Assembly (NCBI GenBank): GCA_004554105.1
Contig: SFNW01000071.1
Location: 1 to 9,410, forward strand
Direction: 5' to 3'
Length of the DNA stretch: 9,410 nucleotides
From: Clostridiales bacterium
GTDB lineage: Bacteria; Bacillota; Clostridia; Oscillospirales; CAG-272
The notes under the pieces were generated by a model that did not search any database, had not been told where the DNA came from, and saw only the letters and a program-made list of their open reading frames with translations. The translations under genes were made by a program, and so were the position numbers. Within the stretch, counting starts at the first letter, position 1. The number at the start of each line of letters is the position of its first letter. This document shows positions 1 to 6,043 of this stretch, in pieces.

Positions 1-662
1 CAATAGCGGGTATGGCGGCGCTGAACGGGCTTTCGATTGCCGCGCTCACCGACCACAATTCGGCGGGGAATCTCCCCGCCTTCTTTGAGGCGTGCCGCGC
101 CTACGGGGTCGTTCCCGTGGCGGGCATGGAGCTGGAGACGGCGGAGGCAGTGCATCTTGTCTGCCTGTTTCCGACCCTCGAGGCGGCGACCGGCTGCTGG
201 CATAAGGTGCGCGAGAATTACATGATGCCGATCAAAAACAAGCCCGCCCTGTTCGGCGAGCAGTTTTACATGAACGCGGACGACGAGGTGGTCGGCGTTG
301 AGGAAACGCTGCTCATCACCTCGACGACGCTGCCGCTCGAAGAAGCGGCGGCGCTTGCCCGAAGTTTCGGCGGCAGCGTCTTTCCGGCGCATATCGACCG
401 CCCTTCAAACGGTATTATCGAAATTCTCGGTGACATTCCGCCCGAACCGGACTTTTGCGCCGCCGAATTCGGCGACGCCGCAAACGTCGCGCCCTATCGG
501 GAAAAGTACGCCTCGGTCGCGCCGCTGCGGCTGCTCGTCAACTCGGACGCGCACAGGCTCGAGTGCATCAACGGCGCGGAAAATTTCCTTATGCTCGACG
601 CCGAAGCGGGCGACGAGGCGGCAGTGCGCCGTGCGCTTTTCGACTATATCAACGGAAAATGA
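1..662 (+). CDS. PHP-domain metal-dependent phosphoesterase (5' truncated by window edge)
   Basis: The reading frame is already open at position 3 (reads I-A-G before the Met at 12), so the true start lies upstream and probably about 20-25 residues, including the first metal-binding D-x-H-x-H motif, are missing. Counting from the Met at 12, visible PHP motifs are T-D-H-N (H15), G-M-E (E40), F-P-A-H (H127) and N-S-D-A-H (D179, H181). These are spaced as in the PHP superfamily, whose members bind two or three metal ions and hydrolyse phosphoesters. The substrate is unknown; no polymerase or histidinol-phosphatase context is present. The protein is cytoplasmic, with no signal peptide or membrane segment in the visible part. 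PHP genes often lie just upstream of clostridial NuoE/hydrogenase clusters, so a role linked to the downstream operon is possible but inferred. The gap of 222 nt and the promoter signals in it suggest the hyd operon can be transcribed separately. No T-tailed terminator follows the stop codon. Confidence 0.88.
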   Translation, partial: IAGMAALNGLSIAALTDHNSAGNLPAFFEACRAYGVVPVAGMELETAEAVHLVCLFPTLEAATGCWHKVRENYMMPIKNKPALFGEQFYMNADDEVVGVEETLLITSTTLPLEEAAALARSFGGSVFPAHIDRPSNGIIEILGDIPPEPDFCAAEFGDAANVAPYREKYASVAPLRLLVNSDAHRLECINGAENFLMLDAEAGDEAAVRRALFDYINGK

Positions 663-699
663 CTCAAATGAGACAAAGCAACCAAAAGCACGCAATATA

Positions 700-717
700 C
701 TGTTAAATTTTTGACAA
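700..717 (+). promoter_or_regulatory. Candidate Rex (redox-sensing repressor) operator
   Basis: The 18-mer CTGTTAAATTTTTGACAA matches the clostridial Rex consensus TTGTTAANNNNTTAACAA at 12 of 14 defined positions, with mismatches only at positions 1 and 14 of the 18-mer. It lies 168 nt before the hydC start codon. Its right half contains a TTGACA hexamer (711-716) that could also serve as a -35 element, although no good -10 follows at 16-18 nt. Rex is released from DNA when NADH is high, and clostridial hydrogenase genes are known Rex targets, so site and operon fit. The match is seen in the sequence; regulation is inferred. Confidence 0.6.
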
Positions 718-740
718 ATAATAGATTTTTTTCAAATAAA

Positions 741-770
741 TTTTGCCAAAACTGTAGCATTTTGGCGAAA
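741..770 (+). repeat. Two-arm inverted repeat in the hyd control region
   Basis: Arms TTTTGCCAAAA (741-751) and TTTTGGCGAAA (760-770) are separated by 8 nt. They pair over 11 positions with a single T/G mismatch, which would be a G-U wobble in RNA. Each arm is itself nearly palindromic (TTTTG-n-CRAAA), so the element can also be read as two tandem copies whose centres are 19 bp apart, roughly two helical turns. It sits where the -35 region of the TATAAT at 778 would be. There is no T-run after it, so it is not a usual terminator. It could be an operator for an unknown dimeric regulator. Confidence 0.4.
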
Positions 771-777
771 GTTGATG

Positions 778-796
778 TATAATAATTCAGTATAAT
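778..796 (+). promoter_or_regulatory. Probable -10 elements of the hyd operon promoter
   Basis: Two perfect TATAAT hexamers lie at 778-783 and 791-796, upstream of the hydC ribosome binding site. The first is preceded directly by TG, one base off the spacing of a true extended -10. Neither has a recognisable -35 at 16-18 nt: the best for 778 is GTAGCA at 754-759 with an 18-nt spacer. The lack of a -35 suggests a need for an activator or reliance on the -10 alone. A start near 790 from the first hexamer would give a leader of about 95 nt. Confidence 0.45.
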
Positions 797-857
797 AAAC
801 GAAGTGCGCCCCAAGGCGTCAGCCATGAGGAAGGGGCGGCGCAGAGCGGAGTTTATT
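794..857 (+). promoter_or_regulatory. Possible structured 5' leader of the hyd operon
   Basis: An outer stem pairs AATAAAC (794-800) with GTTTATT (851-857). Inside it, TGCGCC (805-810) pairs with GGCGCA (838-843), a bulged C follows, and CC (811-812) pairs with GG (835-836). A small GGC/GCC hairpin (815-817 with 822-824) sits in the middle. Together they form a nested imperfect structure ending 10 nt before the Shine-Dalgarno sequence. I do not recognise a known riboswitch class. Whether it regulates translation is inference. Confidence 0.3.
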
Positions 858-867
858 CACAATACAC

Positions 868-873
868 AGGAGG
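868..873 (+). promoter_or_regulatory. Ribosome binding site that fixes the hydC start
   Basis: A perfect AGGAGG ends 11 nt before the ATG at 885. The same frame is open back to a GTG at 804, but that codon has no ribosome binding site and would add 27 residues absent from the NuoE family, so the 885 start is preferred. Confidence 0.85.
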
Positions 874-884
874 TAGTTTCAAAC

Positions 885-1379
885 ATGAAGAAGAAATTGA
901 CTACGGTTGAATTCCGCGGTACGAAACAGCAGGAAGAACAGCTTCTTGCCATTATCGAAAAATACCGCGGTGTTCAGGGCGCGATGATGCCCATCCTCCA
1001 GCAGACGCAGGAGGTGTACGGCTATCTGCCGGTCGAGGCGATGCGGATTATCGCCGAGAAGACGGGGAAGCCGCTCGAAGAGATCTTCGGCATCGCGTCG
1101 TTCTACTCGCAGTTCTCGCTGAATCCGAAGGGTGAGGTCTCGATTGCCGTTTGTCTCGGCACGGCGTGCTACGTCAAGGGCTCGGGCGACCTGTTCAAGA
1201 AGATTGAAGAGGTGCTCGGTCTGGAGGGCGGCGGAACGTCGTCCGACGGCAAGTATTCGCTCGAGGCGACCCGCTGCATCGGCGCGTGCGGTCTTGCACC
1301 CGTTCTCACGGTCAACGGCACCGTGTACGGCAGACTCGGCGTCGGCGACATCGAGGGCATTCTGGCACAGTATAAATAA
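885..1379 (+). CDS. hydC: NuoE-like [2Fe-2S] hydrogenase subunit HydC
   Basis: This 164-residue protein is a thioredoxin-like [2Fe-2S] subunit of the NuoE/HydC (24 kDa) family, normally about 150-175 residues long. An N-terminal helical segment (about residues 15-80, with I-L-Q-Q-T-Q-E-V-Y-G-Y-L-P and I-A-S-F-Y-S-Q-F typical of the family) precedes the thioredoxin-like domain. The cluster ligands are C90 and C95 (C-x4-C) and C131 and C135 (C-x3-C, in C-I-G-A-C-G-L-A-P). In NAD-linked hydrogenases this subunit sits beside the NuoF-like subunit and carries electrons near the FMN site. It is cytoplasmic, with no export signal. It is the first gene of a five-gene operon; the next gene begins 9 nt after its stop codon. 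Expression is probably driven from the control region at 700-800. The family assignment is secure; the complex membership rests on the neighbouring hydB and hydA. Confidence 0.95.
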   Translation: MKKKLTTVEFRGTKQQEEQLLAIIEKYRGVQGAMMPILQQTQEVYGYLPVEAMRIIAEKTGKPLEEIFGIASFYSQFSLNPKGEVSIAVCLGTACYVKGSGDLFKKIEEVLGLEGGGTSSDGKYSLEATRCIGACGLAPVLTVNGTVYGRLGVGDIEGILAQYK

Positions 1380-1388
1380 TCCGTACCG

Positions 1389-1946
1389 ATGAAGGAATTA
1401 TCGCTGAATATCCTGGACATCGTGCAGAATTCGATTTCGGCACACGCCGAGCATATCGGCATCGCGCTCTGCGAGGACGCGGACGGCATTCTGACCATGA
1501 CGGTCTGTGACGACGGCTGCGGCATGAGCGCGGAAACGCTGCGCCGCGTGACCGACCCGTTCTGTACCACGCGCACCACGCGCAAGGTCGGCATGGGCAT
1601 TCCGCTGCTGCGTCTTGCGGCGGAACAGACCGGCGGCAGCCTGACGATTGAATCGACGGCGCAGACCGATGACCCGACGGGGCACGGCACGGTGCTTCGC
1701 GCGACGTTTGACACAAAGCATATCGACATGACGCCGCTCGGCGACGTTATCTCGACGCTGACGACGATTCTCCAGGGACACCCCGAAATCGACTATGTGT
1801 TTGAACACGACACGCCGCGCTTTCGGGTACATCTCGATACAAAAGAACTGCGCGCCGTTCTCGGCGACGTCTCGCTCGACAACCTCGAGGTGCTGCATTG
1901 GATAGGCGATTATCTCCGCGAACAGTACGAAACGACTAAAAAATAA
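1389..1946 (+). CDS. Stand-alone GHKL (HATPase_c) ATP-binding protein of hydrogenase operon
   Basis: This 185-residue protein carries a complete Bergerat ATP-binding fold: N box with D10 and N14 (L-D-I-V-Q-N-S), G1 box D-D-G-C-G-M (41-46), G2 box K-V-G-M-G-I-P-L-L (66-74) and a G-H-G-T loop (98-101). It has no phosphoacceptor-histidine dimerisation domain, sensor domain or membrane segment, so it is not a complete histidine kinase. It resembles anti-sigma-type or orphan GHKL ATPases. After H-I-D-M-T-P-L-G (about residues 110-117), a further 65-70 residues form a C-terminal part that I associate with this hydrogenase-linked family and cannot name. No strong ribosome binding site lies in the 9 nt after hydC, so translation is probably coupled. 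Its conserved position among hydrogenase genes points to a regulatory or assembly role, but the substrate or partner is unknown. The fold is secure; the function is open. Confidence 0.85.
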   Translation: MKELSLNILDIVQNSISAHAEHIGIALCEDADGILTMTVCDDGCGMSAETLRRVTDPFCTTRTTRKVGMGIPLLRLAAEQTGGSLTIESTAQTDDPTGHGTVLRATFDTKHIDMTPLGDVISTLTTILQGHPEIDYVFEHDTPRFRVHLDTKELRAVLGDVSLDNLEVLHWIGDYLREQYETTKK

Positions 1947-1964
1947 TTTCGGAGGTTTCAAACC

Positions 1965-2330
1965 ATGAAATCATTAGCAGAACTTGCGGCGATCAGAGAC
2001 AGAATGAAGGACAAGGTTTCGATTCGCGAGGGCTCGGGCAATATCCGCGTCGTCGTCGGCATGGCGACCTGCGGCATCGCCGCCGGCGCGCGTCCCGTTC
2101 TTTCGGCTTTCGTCGAAGAGGTCGCGAAAGAAGGACTTTCGGACAAGGTCACGGTCACGCAGACCGGCTGCATCGGTATCTGCCAGTATGAGCCTGTCGT
2201 CGAGATTTTCGAGGACGGCAAGGACAAGGTCACCTACGTCAAGATGACCGCCGATAAAGCAAAGCGCGTTGTTGCCGAGCATCTCAAAGGCGGAAAGCCC
2301 GTCGAAGAGTATGCCATCGGCAATAAATGA
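1965..2330 (+). CDS. Small thioredoxin-like [2Fe-2S] ferredoxin of the hydrogenase operon
   Basis: This 121-residue protein of the thioredoxin-like ferredoxin family resembles the small [2Fe-2S] protein (TM1420 type) found next to HydABC in Thermotoga and many Clostridia. Key segments are G-M-A-T-C-G-I-A-A-G-A (C36) and T-Q-T-G-C-I-G-I-C-Q-Y-E-P (C69, C73). There are only three cysteines in the whole protein. The position that carries the second ligand in the homologous N-terminal domain of HydB is Ala or Gly here. I recall C-G-I-A-A-G-A as typical of this family, so it is probably not damage. GGAGG (1951-1955) lies 9 nt before the ATG. The stop codon overlaps the first possible start of the hydB frame (ATGA at 2327-2330). 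Its likely role is electron transfer, or as an accessory subunit in the hydrogenase complex; direct proof is lacking. Confidence 0.88.
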   Translation: MKSLAELAAIRDRMKDKVSIREGSGNIRVVVGMATCGIAAGARPVLSAFVEEVAKEGLSDKVTVTQTGCIGICQYEPVVEIFEDGKDKVTYVKMTADKAKRVVAEHLKGGKPVEEYAIGNK

Positions 2331-2353
2331 GTACAGCAGGAGGAAAAGAAAGA

Positions 2354-4144
2354 ATGATTCGCACACATGTATTGATCTGCGGCGGTACGGGCTGTACCTC
2401 CTCCGGAAGCATGGCGCTGAAAGATACGCTTGAAAAAGAGCTTGCGGCAAAGGGTCTGACCGAGGAAGTCAAGTTGGTCACGACCGGCTGCTTCGGTCTC
2501 TGCGCGCTCGGTCCGGTCATGATCGTTTACCCCGACGGCACGTTCTACAGCATGGTCAAGCCCGACGACATTCCCGAAATCGTCGAGGAGCACCTGCTCA
2601 AGGGTCGTCCCGTCACCCGCCTCGAATATCACGAGAAGACCGGCGACCACCACGCCGTCACTTCGCTGTCCGAGACGGTTTTCTATAAGAAGCAGCACCG
2701 CGTTGCGCTCCGCAACTGCGGCGTTATCAACCCCGAGGTCATCGACGAGTACATCGCGGTCGACGGCTATCAGGCGCTCGGCAAGGTTCTGACCGAGATG
2801 AAGCCCGAGGACGTCATTCAAACGCTGATTGACTCGGGTCTGCGCGGCAGAGGCGGCGGCGGCTTCCCCACGGGTCTCAAGTGGAAGTTCGCGGCGGCTT
2901 CTCAGAACGAGAAGAAGTACGTCTGCTGCAACGCCGACGAGGGCGACCCGGGCGCGTTCATGGACCGCTCGATTCTCGAGGGCGACCCGCACGCCGTGCT
3001 GGAAGCCATGGCAATCGCGGGCTATGCAATCGGCGCAGACGAAGGTTACATATACGTTCGTGCGGAGTACCCGATTGCAATCCACCGTCTCGAAATCGCC
3101 ATTGCGCAGGCGCGTGAATACGGTCTGCTCGGCAAGGACATCTTCGGCACCGGCTTCAACTTTGACATTCAGCTCCGTCTCGGCGCAGGCGCGTTCGTCT
3201 GCGGTGAGGAGACCGCGCTGATGACCTCGATCGAGGGCAATCGCGGCGAGCCGCGTCCGCGTCCGCCGTTCCCCGCAGTCAAGGGTCTGTTCCAGAAGCC
3301 GACGATTCTCAACAACGTCGAGACCTATGCAAACATTCCGCAGATTATCCTGAAGGGCGCAGACTGGTTTGCCTCGATGGGTACCGAAAAGTCGAAGGGC
3401 ACGAAGGTTTTCGCGCTCGGCGGCAAGATTACCAACACCGGTCTTGTTGAAATCCCGATGGGCACCACGCTGCGTGAGGTCATTGAGGAAATCGGCGGCG
3501 GTATCCCGAACGGCAGAAAGTTCAAGGCGGCGCAGACCGGCGGTCCTTCCGGCGGTTGCATTCCCGCAAGCCTGATTGATACGCCGATCGACTACGACAA
3601 CCTGATTGCCATCGGCTCGATGATGGGCTCGGGCGGTCTGATCGTCATGGACGAGGACAACTGCATGGTCGACATCGCACGCTTCTTCCTCGACTTCACG
3701 GTCGACGAGTCCTGCGGTAAGTGCACGCCCTGCCGTATCGGTACGAAGCGTATGCTGGAGATTCTGGACAAGATCATCGCGGGAAAGGGCGAGCTGGAAG
3801 ACCTCGACCGCCTCGAGGAGCTTGCACACTACATCAAGTCCGCGTCGCTCTGCGGCCTCGGACAGACTGCGCCGAACCCGGTCCTTTCGACGCTCCGCTA
3901 CTTCCGCGACGAGTACGTCGCCCACGTTGTGGACAAGAAATGCCCCGCAGGCGTATGCAAGCATCTTCTCACCTACACGATTGACCCCGAAAAGTGCAAG
4001 GGCTGTACGGCTTGCGCACGCGTATGTCCCGCAGGCGCAATCAGCGGCTCGGTCAAGACGCCTCACGTCATCGACGCGAAGAAGTGCCTGAAGTGCGGCG
4101 CCTGCATGACGAAGTGCAAGTTCGGCGCGATTGAGAAAAAGTGA
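2354..4144 (+). CDS. hydB: NuoF-like NADH- and FMN-binding hydrogenase subunit HydB
   Basis: This 596-residue flavin and NAD(H) subunit is normal in length for HydB. Domains in order: an N-terminal thioredoxin-like [2Fe-2S] domain (about 1-90; C9, C14, C46, C50); the NuoF core with the glycine-rich FMN/NADH motif G-L-R-G-R-G-G-G-G-F-P-T-G (162-174) and C-G-E-E-T-A; an SLBB-like segment (about 340-420); the N3-type [4Fe-4S] site C454, C457, C460 and C500; and two C-terminal [4Fe-4S] ferredoxin motifs (C548, C551, C554, C558 and C578, C581, C584, C588). It oxidises or reduces NAD(H) and passes electrons to HydA; in electron-bifurcating enzymes of this build it also handles ferredoxin. The start at 2354 is chosen because AGGAGG (2338-2343) lies 10 nt upstream. 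An in-frame ATG at 2327 overlaps the previous stop and has no such site. The stop codon is followed by hydA after 14 nt. All expected ligands are present. Confidence 0.96.
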   Translation: MIRTHVLICGGTGCTSSGSMALKDTLEKELAAKGLTEEVKLVTTGCFGLCALGPVMIVYPDGTFYSMVKPDDIPEIVEEHLLKGRPVTRLEYHEKTGDHHAVTSLSETVFYKKQHRVALRNCGVINPEVIDEYIAVDGYQALGKVLTEMKPEDVIQTLIDSGLRGRGGGGFPTGLKWKFAAASQNEKKYVCCNADEGDPGAFMDRSILEGDPHAVLEAMAIAGYAIGADEGYIYVRAEYPIAIHRLEIAIAQAREYGLLGKDIFGTGFNFDIQLRLGAGAFVCGEETALMTSIEGNRGEPRPRPPFPAVKGLFQKPTILNNVETYANIPQIILKGADWFASMGTEKSKGTKVFALGGKITNTGLVEIPMGTTLREVIEEIGGGIPNGRKFKAAQTGGPSGGCIPASLIDTPIDYDNLIAIGSMMGSGGLIVMDEDNCMVDIARFFLDFTVDESCGKCTPCRIGTKRMLEILDKIIAGKGELEDLDRLEELAHYIKSASLCGLGQTAPNPVLSTLRYFRDEYVAHVVDKKCPAGVCKHLLTYTIDPEKCKGCTACARVCPAGAISGSVKTPHVIDAKKCLKCGACMTKCKFGAIEKK

Positions 4145-4158
4145 AAGGAGTAAGACGA

Positions 4159-5895
4159 ATGGAAACGGTTAACATTAAAATCAACGGCAAAGATTACGCG
4201 GTCGAAAAGGGCATCACCGTTCTCGAGGCTGCGCGCTATGCCGGTATCGATATCCCGACACTTTGCTATCTCAAGGACATCAACGAAATCGGTGCATGCC
4301 GCCTTTGCCTTGTCGAAGTCAAGGGTGCGCGCGGACTGGTCACCGCCTGCGTTTATCCCGTAAACGAGGGCATGGAGATTACGACAAACTCGCCTCGCAT
4401 CATGGAGACGAGAAAGATGAATCTCCAGCTGCTGCTCTCCAATCATAAGAAGGACTGCCTCTCCTGCGTTCGCAGCACCACCTGCGAGCTGCAGGCACTC
4501 TGCAACGAGTACGGCGTAGACGAGCATTACTTCGGCGGCGCGTGCAACGAGTATGCGATTGATGATTCCTCGCCGGCGATCGTCCGCGACAACAGCAAGT
4601 GCATTCTCTGCCGCCGCTGCGTCGCAGCCTGCAAGAATATGCAGGACATCGGCGTTATCGGTCCCAACAACCGCGGCTTTGACACCAATATCGGCTCTGC
4701 GTTTGAAATCAAGCTTGCAGAAACCTCCTGCGTCAACTGCGGTCAGTGCATCGTTGCCTGCCCGGTCGGCGCACTCTACGAAAAGGACGACACCGCCCGC
4801 GTCTTCGAGGCACTGGCAGACCCCGAAATGCACGTTGCCATCTGCACCGCGCCCTCCGTGCGCGCACAGATCGGCGAGTGCTTCGGCTACGAGCCGGGTA
4901 CCGACACCGAGGGCAAGATGGTCGCTGCAATCAAGCGCCTCGGCTTTGACGGCGTCTATGACATGAACCTCTCCGCCGACCTCACCATCATGGAGGAGGC
5001 GCACGAGTTCCTTGACAGAGTCAAGAACGGCGGCAAACTGCCGATGATTACCTCCTGCTCGCCCGGCTGGATTAAGTACTGCGAGCACTATTTCCCCGAT
5101 ATGATTGATAATCTCTCGACCTGCAAGTCGCCGCAACAGATGTTCGGCGCAACCTACAAGACCTACTACGCCGAGAAGATGGGAATCGACCCGAAGAAGA
5201 TTCTCTTCGTTTCGGCAATCCCCTGCACGGCGAAGAAGTTCGAGGTCGGCAGACCCGATCAGGCGGCGGCGGGCGTTCCCGACGTGGACGTCGCGATTAC
5301 GACGCGCGAGCTTGCACGCATGATTCAGAAGGCGGGCATCGACTTCCGCAGCCTCGCCGACGAGAAGTTTGACGTTCCGTTCCACATCGGCTCGGGCGCG
5401 GGCGCAATCTTCGGCGCGACCGGCGGCGTTATGGAGGCTGCACTCCGCACGGCTGCCGAGGTTATCGAGGGCAAGAAGCTTGAGAAACTCGAATTCGAGG
5501 ACGTCCGCGGCACTGCGGGCATCAAGCGCGCGACCTACAAGCTCGGCGGCATGGAACTGCGCGTTGCCGTTGCAAGCGGCACGGGCAATGCGAAGAAGCT
5601 GCTCACCGCCGTTAAAAACGGTGAGGAGCAGGTCGACTTCATCGAGATCATGGCGTGCCCCGGCGGCTGCGTCAACGGCGGCGGTCAGCCTTATCAGCCC
5701 GCCAAGGTTCGCAACAACGTCGATTTGCGCGCAAAGAGAGCCGCTGTCCTCTATACGGCGGATCAGAATCTCGACGTTCGCAAGTCGCATGAGAACAGCG
5801 CGGTCAAGAAGCTGTACGACGAGTATTTCGGCGAGCCGAACAGCCACAAGGCACACGAAGTTCTGCATACGAGCTACGTCAAGCGCGGACTGTAA
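4159..5895 (+). CDS. hydA: [FeFe]-hydrogenase catalytic subunit HydA (M3-type)
   Basis: This 578-residue enzyme has the CpI-like M3 build and carries out H2 formation or uptake. Modules: N-terminal [2Fe-2S] domain (C36, C47, C50, C64); His-ligated [4Fe-4S] (H96, C100, C103, C109); two [4Fe-4S] motifs (C148, C151, C154, C158; C191, C194, C197, C201); H-cluster domain; small-subunit-like tail (S-H-E-N-S-A to the end). Motif L1 is T-S-C-S-P-G-W (C300, S301), L2 is I-P-C-T-A-K-K-F-E (I354, C356) and L3 is M-A-C-P-G-G-C (C500, C504). Aligned with CpI (offset +1), the proton-path residues E280, E283, R287, C300 and S320 are kept, but CpI ligand C300 is S301 here and M353 is I354. There is no extra C-terminal [2Fe-2S] domain as in Thermotoga HydA. 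GGAG (4147-4150) supports the 4159 start. It is last in the operon; the maturases HydEFG are not in the window. Confidence 0.97.
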   Translation: METVNIKINGKDYAVEKGITVLEAARYAGIDIPTLCYLKDINEIGACRLCLVEVKGARGLVTACVYPVNEGMEITTNSPRIMETRKMNLQLLLSNHKKDCLSCVRSTTCELQALCNEYGVDEHYFGGACNEYAIDDSSPAIVRDNSKCILCRRCVAACKNMQDIGVIGPNNRGFDTNIGSAFEIKLAETSCVNCGQCIVACPVGALYEKDDTARVFEALADPEMHVAICTAPSVRAQIGECFGYEPGTDTEGKMVAAIKRLGFDGVYDMNLSADLTIMEEAHEFLDRVKNGGKLPMITSCSPGWIKYCEHYFPDMIDNLSTCKSPQQMFGATYKTYYAEKMGIDPKKILFVSAIPCTAKKFEVGRPDQAAAGVPDVDVAITTRELARMIQKAGIDFRSLADEKFDVPFHIGSGAGAIFGATGGVMEAALRTAAEVIEGKKLEKLEFEDVRGTAGIKRATYKLGGMELRVAVASGTGNAKKLLTAVKNGEEQVDFIEIMACPGGCVNGGGQPYQPAKVRNNVDLRAKRAAVLYTADQNLDVRKSHENSAVKKLYDEYFGEPNSHKAHEVLHTSYVKRGL

Positions 5896-5909
5896 TTGCA
5901 TAACGATTT

Positions 5910-5940
5910 GGGCGGCGGAGCAATCCGCCGTCCTTTTTCT
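5910..5940 (+). terminator. Intrinsic terminator of the hyd operon
   Basis: GGGCGGCGGA (5910-5919) pairs over 10 bp with TCCGCCGTCC (5924-5933), with one G-U pair. The loop is GCAA (a GNRA tetraloop) and TTTTT follows. It lies 14 nt after the hydA stop codon. Confidence 0.93.
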
Positions 5941-5944
5941 CACC

Positions 5945-5967
5945 GGCTCCCTCGGCGAGGGAGGCGG
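5945..5967. repeat. Short GC-rich hairpin after the terminator
   Basis: CTCCCTC (5947-5953) and GAGGGAG (5957-5963) pair around a GGC loop, flanked by CGG on both sides. There is no T-run. Hairpins of this type (GGCTCCCTC..GAGGGAG) are, as I recall, dispersed intergenic repeats in Oscillospirales genomes, so this may be a degenerate copy. It has no other visible role. Confidence 0.35.
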
Positions 5968-6015
5968 AAAAATCTACAGGACTTTAGCATCTTTTTCTCA
6001 CAGATTGCAAAATTC

Positions 6016-6043
6016 GGAAACCTTTGCGCGGCAAAAGCGATAT
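6016..6043 (+). promoter_or_regulatory. Candidate ECF-type autoregulatory promoter
   Basis: GGAAAC (6016-6021), a 16-nt spacer and CGATAT (6038-6043) match the general ECF promoter form (an AAC-containing -35 and a CG-starting -10, as for sigma-W). A start near 6050 would give a leader of about 26 nt holding the ribosome binding site. The spacer contains the palindrome TTTGC-GCG-GCAAA (6023-6035). ECF genes often transcribe themselves, so an autoregulatory promoter is expected here. Confidence 0.5.

Noticed and set aside
741..770. Inverted repeat as a terminator for the PHP gene
   Set aside because: No T-run follows either arm and the stem is AT-rich with an 8-nt loop, so an operator reading fits better.
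804..884. GTG at 804 as an earlier hydC start
   Set aside because: It has no ribosome binding site, the added residues are not like NuoE, and a perfect AGGAGG precedes the ATG at 885.
2234..4066. 610-codon open frame on the minus strand opposite hydB
   Set aside because: Its product is low-complexity, rich in Arg, Ala, Val and Asp with no domain, and it lies opposite a fully conserved gene. It results from GC-rich codon choice in hydB, which rarely makes antisense stops.
4063..5943. 626-codon open frame on the minus strand opposite hydA
   Set aside because: Same explanation: an antisense shadow of a conserved gene, with no ribosome binding site or recognisable domain.
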